Source: Sophora flavescens (Eukaryota > Streptophyta > Magnoliopsida > Fabales > Fabaceae). From it: DNA of 64,000 bases. Positions within the stretch are counted from its first letter, which is position 1. Each line of letters starts with the position of its first letter. Positions 55,358-64,000 of this stretch are shown here, in pieces. The notes below the pieces were generated by a model that saw only the letters and a program-made list of their open reading frames with translations, was not told the origin of the DNA and searched no databases. Position numbers and translations under genes: made by a program. The stretch spans positions 50,245,667 to 50,309,666 of the forward strand of contig CM061067.1 of NCBI GenBank assembly GCA_030762895.1, read 5' to 3'.

Positions 55358-57674
55358 TGTCGCGACCATCCCTTCCGGGCGCCACGAAAAGAAGGTAAAA
55401 ACAGAGGAGTCACCACCAATATTTTATTTAGGAAAAACATTGGAAAAACCATTTATTTTAAGGAAACTGGTTTTAAAAAAAGATAAAGATATGAGTCCGG
55501 GAGTCGGTTACTAGTAAAGAAGGTGTTAACACCCTACATCACCTGTTCAAAAACGGTACCTCAAGTTAATTGTGCAAAATAATTTTAATAACCTTTGAAA
55601 ATATTTATTTTACCCCACTTTTTAAATAAAAAATAAATATAAACACAACAAAAGGAAAAATTAAATTTTGGCTTGACAGAATGATTGATTTCGCTCCTAC
55701 TTATTCCCGGGTGCGATGGGAAACTCAAAGACACGTAGTTCTTATAGAAAAGATTTGATTGGTTGGTTGATTTTAATTTTTGAAAAGATGATTAAGGGTT
55801 AACAAGACGTTGCATCTCAGTTTACCCTGTGTAAAAGAAGTTAATTTATTTTTATTTTTAGAGGCTTAGGATCATCAAGTTGTCACAACTCAGATGTCCT
55901 AAAAAGATAAGGATTAACAAGATGTCGTATCTCAGATAACCCATTTATTTTAAAAGAAATTAAATTTTATTTTATTTTAAAAGGACTTAGGAACACCAAG
56001 TTGTCATAACTCAGGTGTCCTAAAAATACAATGATTAACAAGACGTCGCGTCTCAGCTAATCCTTTTGTTTTAAATTAAGATATATGCAAACTTGTATTA
56101 TTTAAGCAACTAATAACTTTTTTTAATTTAAAAAAAAATATTTTAATGAAACAAAGAATAGATAAAATAACAAGAGCAAGTTGGGCCACTAAACTCTTAA
56201 TGAACCCAAATGAATTATCAGAAGCCCATTACAAAATTAAACAAAAGCAAAAAATAAAAAGTAAAAAAATAATTAACGGAAAACAGAATGAAAGAAATAA
56301 AAGAAGTAAAAAGGAAGCTTCTAGCTTCGTTACCAACGATAACAGAAGGAGAAGAGTTTCCTGAATGTGTGAAGGGGAAGCAACGCGACAGCGACAAGGA
56401 AGGACGTCGTGGTGGTGGTAAGGTGTGACGGAGCTGGGTGCGAACGACGTCTGGACGGTGCGTTTGGGTGCGGCGTTGGGGTTAACATGGCGGAGAAGGA
56501 CGATGCGACGGTTTGTGATGGTGGTTCGGTACAGAGAGTGGTGTGGTGTTCGTCGGTGCAAAGTGGCACTGGTCTGATTGGAACGGTGACTTAGTGGCTC
56601 ACAGCGGTAGAGGGACGCTCTGTGTTCTGAGATGACGGAAGGTATGTGGTTAATGGCGGTGACGTCAGGCCCCTGGTTAGCGGCGGTGGTGACGACGGCT
56701 TGGCGGTAGTGACGATAGCTTGGCTTTGTTGTGACAGAGCGTGGTGATGAGTGGCTAAAAGAGGAGGAGATGGACGATGGCGGCGACACGATTAGCGAAG
56801 ATGGACGATGGGGGTGGTGGAGCAAATGGAGGAACTTGGAACAAGAACCAGATATGTTTTTTTATGTGTTTGTATTTTGTATTTTTCTCTTTTGATTTTT
56901 TTTTGACTTGGGGTTGAATGAAGATGAACTTTTGTGAGTTTTTGAGGTTGAAGGGAGATTTTGTTAGTGGTATGGTGGTTATGGAGATGAGGCTTTTGGT
57001 GAAAATGAAGGTGAAGGGTTGTTATAAGTGATTCATGATAAAGGCTAGGAGGCTTTTTTTCTTTGAAGAAAGAATCCTCCATTCTCGGTTCTGCCTTTCT
57101 TATATTTACGCCTCTTCCCCCACTGTGAAATGTGGTGTGCCTATATATAGGGTGAGAAAAAAAAGACAGATCTGTTATTTTCTTTGAGAGGGGAGGACGA
57201 AAATTTTGTGCAGATGGAGGTGCCAAGGTGTGGTGCTCCCACTACTCTGCTGGGCTGTTGCAGGTGCAGGATTTGCTACCCCTTGTTTTGGAAAAAAGCA
57301 CAACAAAACAAAAGAAGGGAAATAAAAATAAAATTGGTTCATACTTGAAGTGGAAGAGGACATATAACAACATTGGAGAGGGGAGAAAATGACAAAGAAT
57401 TAAAATTTATTTTTATATTTTTCAAATAAAAATCAGAAGTCATTTTTTGTTGTTTTTCTTGTTTTGTTTTTGTTTTTGTTTATGGATTTGGATCATTTGG
57501 ATAATGGGCCCAACAAATCACTTGCAACAATAAAAAGAAAAGGGGTTCATCTAAATCTTTAATGGGCCAAGAACAAAAAACATTTTTTTTTCATTTTTCA
57601 AAATTTTTATTTTTATTTATTATTTTTTCAAAACATTAATTAAAAAAACATCTGGACAAAATTAGGTGTTCACA
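55358..57674 (-). repeat. Ogre LTR D (5' LTR, complete)
   Basis: TGTCGCGACC...GGTGTTCACA, 2317 bp, the only LTR of the four with both ends. It borders the primer-binding site on the left and ATGCT on the right. It includes the GTTGTCA/GACGTCG repeat blocks (55780-56070), a GC-richer stretch (56340-56830) giving long minus-strand open frames in A, B and D, and a TATA box. Confidence 0.9.
57142..57149 (-). promoter_or_regulatory. TATA box in Ogre LTR D
   Basis: TATATATA on the plus strand (palindromic), homologous to the sites in LTRs A and B. Putative promoter of the right unit, reading toward the primer-binding site and ORF1. Confidence 0.55.
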
Positions 57675-57679
57675 ATGCT

Positions 57680-58869
57680 CAACAAATTCTGAGGGTTTGC
57701 CATTTGTCAAAGTTGGAGGTCGACTGTTTTTCAAAAGCAGAGGTCTTGAAGAGGGCAGATATTAAAGAGGGAAAGAAATCATCTATCTTTGTTGGAACCA
57801 AAGTGATTTGGATTAATAATCTCTGAGTTTTGTTGTTAACAAAAAGGATTAAATTTGCATGGCAAAGTTTTAGTTGAGATCTAACATGCTTTATCTAGTC
57901 TTGCATGAATGCTCAAAATATGTAAGTTATGGAAACCTTGAAAAAAGTTTCCTTATATCTGCTTGGGGTTAGATTGTGAATCCACGTCCATTCATGTAGA
58001 CGAGCTGCTCAAAACGTTTGGTATATATATTTATTTAATATATTTGACTAGACGGTTAATAAAATACTCTCAGTAGACGGGAACTTTAGTTTCAATGAGT
58101 AGACGAGCTTAAATGCCACGTCATTAGACGGAGATAAAAAATAACTCACTGAAATATAACAAGTCCAAAGACTTGTTGTTAGACGAGAGGATATGCCACG
58201 TCAGTAGACGAGCGAAAAGAAAACTGCAAGTCCATAGACTTGGTTTACCCATGAGTGTGTAGACGCAGATTTTAAGTTGACGAGCTCTTTTGTTATAAGT
58301 TTTCATATGCTCTGTCTAGTTAAGTAAATGCTACCCTGACCACAAAGAAATATTTATTTCAAATGTTTGATATTTATTTCAAACAATGTTGGTCCTTCCT
58401 ATTAGTTTTATCTGTTTTAATGCCTTATTTCTTTGTGAGAGAAACATAGTACCATCGAGGAAATACAAAAAGCAACATGGTACAATGAAGAAATGCAAAA
58501 CGCTCTGTACCCTGTCACCTTTACTGCTGGAATAGCTGGAATTTTCACAAAGGAGGAAAAATAGTTTTTCAAGTTGCATTTGCTCAGAGCTGTGACTCTC
58601 CATTTTGCACAAAAGTGATAACCAAGAGTACATTTCACAATGGCCATAATCAAGCTATCAGTCACAACGGATATTATGCATTTAATGCTATCTCTAAACG
58701 GGAATAGTCAAAACAACCATTGAAGATTTTCAAGTGAAGAAGAAGGTCACTATAAATAGAAGACCTCAACCACTGAAGAAATATCTTTGCTAGCTAAACT
58801 TTTGCCAATCTACAAGCTATCATTCTTGTGTTTGCCTGTGTCAACTTCAATCTTTAAACCCCTTTGTTT
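57680..58869 (+). repeat. LTR-like remnant with TAGACG repeats and TATA box
   Basis: No gene. From about 57798 (TGTTGGAACCAAAGTG) the sequence has the look of a copia LTR. 57995-58285 carries about ten copies of TAGACG, mostly TAGACGAG or TAGACGG. A TATAAATAGA box lies at 58751-58760, followed by a typical leader-like AC-rich segment. The right end would have been cut by CACTA-2. Minus-strand open frames at 58379-58665 show no domain. Confidence 0.45.
58751..58760 (+). promoter_or_regulatory. Strong TATA box
   Basis: CACTATAAATAGAAGACC is an almost ideal plant TATA context. It would drive transcription rightward into CACTA-2, but probably belongs to an LTR remnant. Confidence 0.5.
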
Positions 58870-59773
58870 CACTAGTGGAAAATATGCTTGTAACGACTGA
58901 ATATAAAATCGGTTAGTTTAAAACAGATGTTACAAAAGAGGCGGTGACAATATCATAAATATCTGGTTCATTTAAAACACTTGTAATGGTGGTTGTATGA
59001 AAATCGATGTTACAAGTGACTTGTAACAACGGTTGTTACACAACCGCTTAAACGCTATTACAAGTGAGCAATTCTTAAGAATCTTGGTGGAGGGAAAAAC
59101 TTGTAACATCGGTTGTTTGTTACAAGTGACATGTAACGGCAGTTGGCCTAGCAACCAACATTGCATGTCTTTATATTTTACCATACGAAAACTCAAGTCT
59201 AGCTATTCACTCCCGTGCTTAACACTCAAGTCTCTCTTTCAACACACGTTCCTTCGTCCTCCTGTGCCCTTACACTCACTCACGCCACCGTGAAGGACCA
59301 CCATTGTTCCTTCATCCTCCCTCACTCACGCCACTTCGTCCTCCCTCACTCACGCCACCGTGAAGGACCACCATTGCTGCTTCTTCATCATTTGTAAGCT
59401 CTCTCTCCCTTTCCCTCTTTTACTTTCCTTTTTCATTCCCCTCTTTTATTTTGTGTTTCTCTCTTTTTGTTTTTGGTTTCATCCTCTTAAAGACAAGGGT
59501 TTTTGGGTTTCATTGTTTTTTGTGGTTTGTTCTGTACGTTTCTGTTTCATTGTGATTTTGGATTACTTGATAAAATGAATTGTAAACTATTGTTATGGAT
59601 ACTGTTTTGCTTATGGCTCATGCTCATGCTTATGGCTGATGATAATAGAGTTTGTTAGGGTTGTTGCCCTGTGAAATGTATTGATCATTGATGCAAGGAA
59701 ATATCATTAGAGTCCATCTTATTTTAGCCCCTTAACTTAATCGTAGTTATGTGTATATTTACACAACGTAGCT

Positions 59774-60344
59774 ATGGATCGTAGTTGGATGGTTAGTAGA
59801 CGCATAAGTGATGAGTATGGGAAGGGAGTGGAAGAGTTTCTAGAATTTGCTCAAAGAAATCTTCCTGGTAATAATGGAAAGTTTTGTTGTCCTCGTGTCA
59901 AATGTGTGAATAAAAGGAAATGTCAAGTTAAGGAAATACGTAGTCATCTTATTTGTGAAGGGATTTGCAAGAATTATACAAGATGGATATGGCATGGTGA
60001 TGTCTTGTTAAAACAACCAAGTGTGTCCCAAAGTGAGGTAGTTGATGTAGATATGGAGGACGATCGACTAGAGGACATGATCCGTGATATTGGACAAGAG
60101 TCTTTTCAGCAAGCACATGTGTATGATACTTTGTGCAGTGATGCGGAGAAGCCTTTGTATCTGGAGAGCACTACTTATACACAGTTGCTGGCATTGTTAA
60201 AATTATTCAGTGTGAAGGCGAGAAATGGGTGGAGTATAAAAGCTTCACTGAATTGCTTGAGTTGTCGAAGAACATGCTTCCAGAAGGTAACACATTTCCG
60301 GATCATAACTACGAGGCGAAGAATGTACTGTGTCCGATGGGTAT
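59774..60344 (+). pseudogene. CACTA-2 transposase (TNP2-like) N-terminus
   Basis: Starts MDRSWMVSRRISDEYGKGVE. Residues about 1-80 form the Transpos_assoc domain with its Cys/His pattern (FCCPRVKCVNKRKCQ, IRSHLICEGICKNYTRWIWHG). The following YTQLLALLKLFSVKARNGWS is the start of the Transposase_21 region. A frame change near 60232 shifts the continuation (KSFTELLELS...LCPMG) to another frame, and the gypsy LTR interrupts the gene at 60345 right after LCPMG. This family cuts and pastes CACTA elements. Catalytic DDE residues would lie beyond the insertion. Confidence 0.88.
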
Positions 60345-63300
60345 TGTAACACCCCGACTTTCCACTGTTTTCTAATATCAGAAATTTATATAATTATATT
60401 TACATTTTTATTTGAGACTTAGAAAATTATTTTAATTATTCCGAAACCATAGTTATACTCTACTTGACGGTAGAGAGTTACGGTTAAAATTTAGGTTGAA
60501 AAGTCAGGCGGAACCCGGTCTATGAATTTCACTGACAGTATAATTATACTGCTCAAATGACCTAATTTTGACTCATGAACGAAACACTTAAGGTTTTTAT
60601 GAAGTTTCCAACTTCTTTGGCTATTTTAAAATTTTTCACTTAAAAAGTGAAATAATATATATTATGCGGGAGTTATACGAAATCGGGTAAACGACAGAGC
60701 TGAAAACTGGATTTGCGGGACCCTCTAACGGATAAATAGGATGTCAAATCATGATGAGTCACAAGGGGTGAGTCATGGGATGACTACCCTTAGTCATGAT
60801 TACATTTTAAAAGGAAAAGACTAAATTACCCTTTATGTTGGTTTTATTTACAAATTTGCCAATGCACAAGATTACTATTTTACCCCTCAAAATTGGCACT
60901 TTGGACCCAAATGCCCTTCAAACCCTACGTCCCAAGCACTCCATGAAGCCATCCTCACTTCTATAAAAGGCTAGAGTCATCATCTTCACCAAACTTTGCC
61001 GTTTCCACCATTAAACCCTAAGTTGCCATAGCTTGATTTTATGAAGGAAGTAGGAGATTTCTTGCTCATTTATTGATTCCAAGAGGTAAACCTTACTCAT
61101 ATTCCTTGTTTAGCATCATGTTCTTCATTTACTTTCATGATTTAAAGCCTTAATCATCTTTTCCATTTTCTAGATCTAGAACTTTGAAAAATCATAGTAA
61201 ATCATAGAAAAATCCTAAAAATGTGAAACTAATTTCTATGATCCTGTTATCCTCTCTATTCAAGATCCAAGAGTGTGCATAAAAATAAATTTTCGTGCCT
61301 AGTTAACCTAAAGAGGCCGAACCTATGTCTTGGTGGGGTGAAGATTTTTGTTCATTTTCTTTACATGATCCAATCTTATAAGTTATGTAGGTATTGGATC
61401 TATGTTGTTTGAAATGAATCAAGGCCTCTAAGCTAATTTAGTTGTCACGGCTGGAATTTAATTGTTTGAGGATTGGAAGATTTAATTTCAATCTTTGTAC
61501 AATGATCATTGATTTAGGGTTTTAAGTAACAAGGAATCATTAATCCAACAGTTTAGAAATTTTAGAGATTTCTAACCCCAAAGTCAGCCCTTGGCCGAAA
61601 CCAACATGTAGGATTTTAGGCTTGATTCAGTTGTTTGTTTGTTGATTGAGTGTTATGTTTAATGAAGGATAAGCTATATTATCGTGTACGTGCGTTGACG
61701 GTTTCCGGATTCACAACAAAGTTTTAAATCGGAAGCTAAGTTCTTCGAGAGGTAAGAGGGGAATTCCTAAGGGATTTTCGGATGGCTACATGCTATCAGT
61801 TGTTGGTCTGTATTTTATCTGTGGTCATAGTGTTTTTGTGTAATTTGTTTTAAGTTGTGTTATTTATATCTGTGTTTATTTATTTGCGGTTAAGTGTTTA
61901 TTTGAAGTTAAATGTTATAATGTGGTGATGCATGATCTGTCTGGAAATAATTGTTATGATGTTGTTGATTGTGGTTTGAGAAGCCAGACAGTGGTCAGTG
62001 CGCAATTAATTAAATGAGATAAAAGTTTTAAGAAGCTTCATGAGTAATATTCAGTATTTAATTGAGAGATATTGGAATATAATATGATTTAAATAATTAT
62101 TGGAGAAAATAATAAATTTCTAAAATATTATTATTTTAATGATTTATTAGTGTAAAAGTAAACTATGAGTCATAGTAAGGACGTAACCGTGAAATTATTT
62201 TTGTACTGCTAATTTTTACGTAAGAAATTCCGTAATATTATAAGAAGTTACTTTATGATATTAATCTTCAAAAATAACTTAATCATGAATTTAGAAAATT
62301 ATTTAAAGAGAAAAAGATCAAATTTTGACTTAAAAGTATTTTAAAACGCTAGACAGCAATTAGTTCTAAAAACACGGTTACATAAAAGATTTTAGTATCA
62401 GATGTTTTTTTCAATTTTCCCTTTGAGATGATTTACCAGAAACAAATTTTACGCAAACAGTGTAGATAGTGAGTTTAAACTTAGTAATCGAGATGTAGGG
62501 GAAATAGTGTTTTTGCGGTGTTTTGGGATTTGTGTCTTAATTTCGGTGCAGTTTTGGACTGCGTGTCCTAATTTCGGGGTAGTGTTGGACTGCGTGATTG
62601 AGCACTCCGAGGCATCGATCTAGGGGTTTCGTGATTGAGCACTCCGACTTGATGTCTTGTGTTATTATTAAAAGTGTTAAGATGTCTAAAACTATGGTTG
62701 GTGGTAAGCTTTTAAGCTCTCGCAAGGAAAGATCGAACACAAAGAAAAGCGTCAAGAACAAAATGTCTTACATGCATTTTAGGCAAACATGCCTGTTTGT
62801 TAATCATGATATCATGGCGATATTCATGAATCGACGTATCATTGTGCCTTGGTTGAACAATGGAAAACCATATTCGGTGATCACTGCTCCTTAAATTGGA
62901 CAGTGTGCTATAGTACCATATTCGGTGATCACTGTGCCTTGTGTTGGACAGTGTGCTATGATTTTGGCTTCGTGCCTTTTGCCAGCGTGGCTATTGAGTT
63001 TGATCAACTCACCTCGGTGTCGGGATATCCCATGGGATTAGGTATGAATTTTGATTACGAATATGAAGTGTTCATGCATAGTTTTAAATGATGATGTTTG
63101 GGGTGTGAAACCCATGGATAAACTATTTGCCTTATTATGAGTGTTTATGTTGTCATAAACTGATATATGTGTATATGTTTTCTTTTGTGTCACGCATGTA
63201 GTTATCGTGTTAAATCCGTATATTGGTTTCTCACTATTGCATGTTCTATTTCTGGTTTCTGTACTTGGGTATATATGTATGTTCAAGTCCAGATGAACCG

Positions 63301-63691
63301 CTCAAGGAATATGACTTCTACAAGAAGAAGAAGGCTGTTTAGTTCAGAGCATGCTGATGCTGTTTACAACTTGCATAGTGTCCGTTAGTTTCGACCAGCT
63401 TAGGTTTTGAGTTATATTATGTTTTGGAAGAACCTATACTTAGTAAGGTCTTGTTTTGTAAACAATTATGACGCAGTATAGAAGTGTGTTATATTTATAT
63501 ATCTCCATATTTGATGATGTTTACGTTGTCATTGGATTGGTCGAAAAGAAAAGAAAAAAGGACAAATTTTATCATTGTTTTGAGGAAGATTAATAACTTA
63601 AGAAAATATTATTTTCCGAAAGCATCCAGCGAATTAAAGTTTTATTTTCCGCAACGAGTTAACCATGTAATGACCCAAGGAGGGTGTTACA
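60345..63691 (+). repeat. 5' LTR of gypsy element
   Basis: TGTAACACCCCGACTTTCC...GGGTGTTACA, 3347 bp. The right end is fixed by the primer-binding site. It shares order and sequence with 24446-28171. No host gene inside; small open frames such as 62598-62894 are fortuitous. Confidence 0.87.
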
Positions 63692-63695
63692 TTTG

Positions 63696-63707
63696 TGGTA
63701 TCAGAGC
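63696..63707 (+). other. Primer-binding site (tRNA-iMet)
   Basis: TGGTATCAGAGC, four bases inside the LTR: the exact complement of the 3' end of plant initiator tRNA-Met. Confidence 0.92.
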
Positions 63708-63876
63708 TGGTCGAGTCTTTCGGGAATGTTGGCGAATAGGTCTGTTGTGTTGACGTTGTGTTTCCTTTCAATTAAGATTTGTTTGAGTTACTTCTTAGAA
63801 GTAATGTGTGTTAATACACTAATGCGCGTTTCATTTTCTGGGTGTGGTCTAACTGATTTTGTTCGGCAGGTCAGTT

Positions 63877-64000
63877 ATGGAACTCGCATCAGAACTATGG
63901 ATGAGAACTCGTGGATGTGGTCGACAAGGTGGACCCGTTGGTGGCCGGGGCAACATGGATGAGAACTATGAAGGAGTGACCTATGCCGCTCAGGCTATGG
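63877..64000 (+). CDS. gypsy gag N-terminus (partial)
   Basis: From the ATG at 63877 an open frame runs to the window end: MELASELWMRTRGCGRQGG, then a Gly/Arg stretch and YEGVTYAAQAM. Arg/Gly-rich gag N-termini about 180 bp after the primer site are usual for chromoviruses of the Tekay/Del type. Only 41 codons are visible, so the assignment rests mainly on position. Confidence 0.55.
   Translation, partial: MELASELWMRTRGCGRQGGPVGGRGNMDENYEGVTYAAQAM

Larger units (their letters stand above)
21960..57674 (-). mobile_element. Ogre/Tat complex: two units sharing a middle LTR
   Basis: A 35.7-kb composite on the minus strand. LTR A (left) starts TGTCGCGACC after ATGCT; LTR D (right) ends GGTGTTCACA before ATGCT (57675-57679), so A and D behave as the two ends of a single integration. 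LTR B inside has an Ogre leader on its left and a hairpin array on its right, as expected if it is at once the 5' LTR of a left unit and the 3' LTR of a right unit. The right unit keeps ORF1, gag and pol; the left unit keeps only arrays and leader. A partial LTR C sits between the right array and pol. Three later insertions lie in the left unit. Confidence 0.75.
58870..64000 (+). mobile_element. CACTA element 2, left part, interrupted
   Basis: Starts CACTAGTGGAAAAT at 58870. The subterminal region (58885-59150) repeats CTTGTAAC and its inverse GTTACAAG many times, typical of CACTA ends. A 5' leader with repeats of CTCACTCACGCCACCGTGAA (59270-59395) precedes the transposase gene. The element is broken by a gypsy insertion at 60345, and its right end is not in the window, so the terminal pair and target duplication cannot be checked. 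Confidence 0.75.
60345..64000 (+). mobile_element. Tekay-like Ty3/gypsy element, 5' part
   Basis: A long LTR (60345-63691), primer-binding site for initiator tRNA-Met and start of gag on the plus strand, continuing beyond the window. Related to the solo LTR at 24446-28171. Inserted into the CACTA-2 transposase gene; the left flank is GGTAT. Confidence 0.85.

Noticed and set aside
62537..62894. Overlapping small frames on both strands
   Set aside because: They lie within the gypsy LTR and have no domain features.

Overview
This is a transposon-dominated stretch of plant nuclear DNA. Split genes with GT-AG and one GC-AG intron, remnants of an SLC26/SULTR sulfate transporter, a TIR-NBS-LRR gene and a receptor-like kinase, and plant-specific element families (Ogre/Tat and Tekay-like Ty3/gypsy, Ty1/copia, CACTA, Mutator and hAT-like pieces, L1 LINE) all point to a flowering plant. 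The Ogre-type array and the copia LTRs rich in ATAATCGATTAT suggest a papilionoid legume, perhaps soybean or a relative (inference, not proven). No complete host gene is visible; the setting looks pericentromeric or otherwise heterochromatic.

Layout. 1-2157: 5' half of a decayed copia element on the minus strand. 2796-2967: a Mutator-type MITE with a 9-bp target duplication. 3250-8160: a second copia element (minus) with target duplication CGATT, one full LTR and one collapsed LTR. 9229-13417: a gag-only LTR element, cut on its right by an L1 LINE 3' end (13418-14226). 15143-18204: the only gene-derived island: last four exons of a sulfate transporter, an NB-ARC fragment of a TNL gene and a kinase fragment, the last followed by a solo copia LTR (18238-19108, target duplication ACAAT).

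21960-57674 is the centrepiece: a 35.7-kb Ogre/Tat complex on the minus strand whose outer LTRs (A on the left, D on the right) share the 5-bp flank ATGCT. Between them lie a third LTR (B) with its own leader, a partial LTR (C), hairpin-forming tandem arrays, and a decayed ORF1-gag-protease-RT-RNaseH-RNaseH-integrase region. I read it as two Ogre units joined through a shared middle LTR. The left unit's array was later invaded by a 3.7-kb solo LTR (24446-28171, TTGGT), a 6.7-kb CACTA element (28197-34920, AAC) and a 1.2-kb CACTA element (35293-36511, ATG). The large CACTA carries a captured fragment of a wall-associated-kinase-type extracellular domain.

57680-64000: an LTR-like remnant, then the left end of a second CACTA element (58870 onward) whose transposase gene is split by a Tekay-like gypsy element (LTR 60345-63691, PBS and start of gag), running off the window. 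Nesting order, oldest to youngest, where target duplications support it: Ogre pair, then the three insertions in its array; CACTA-2, then gypsy. Nearly every coding region has stops or frameshifts, many of them of the TGG-to-stop or CAG-to-stop kind expected from cytosine deamination.
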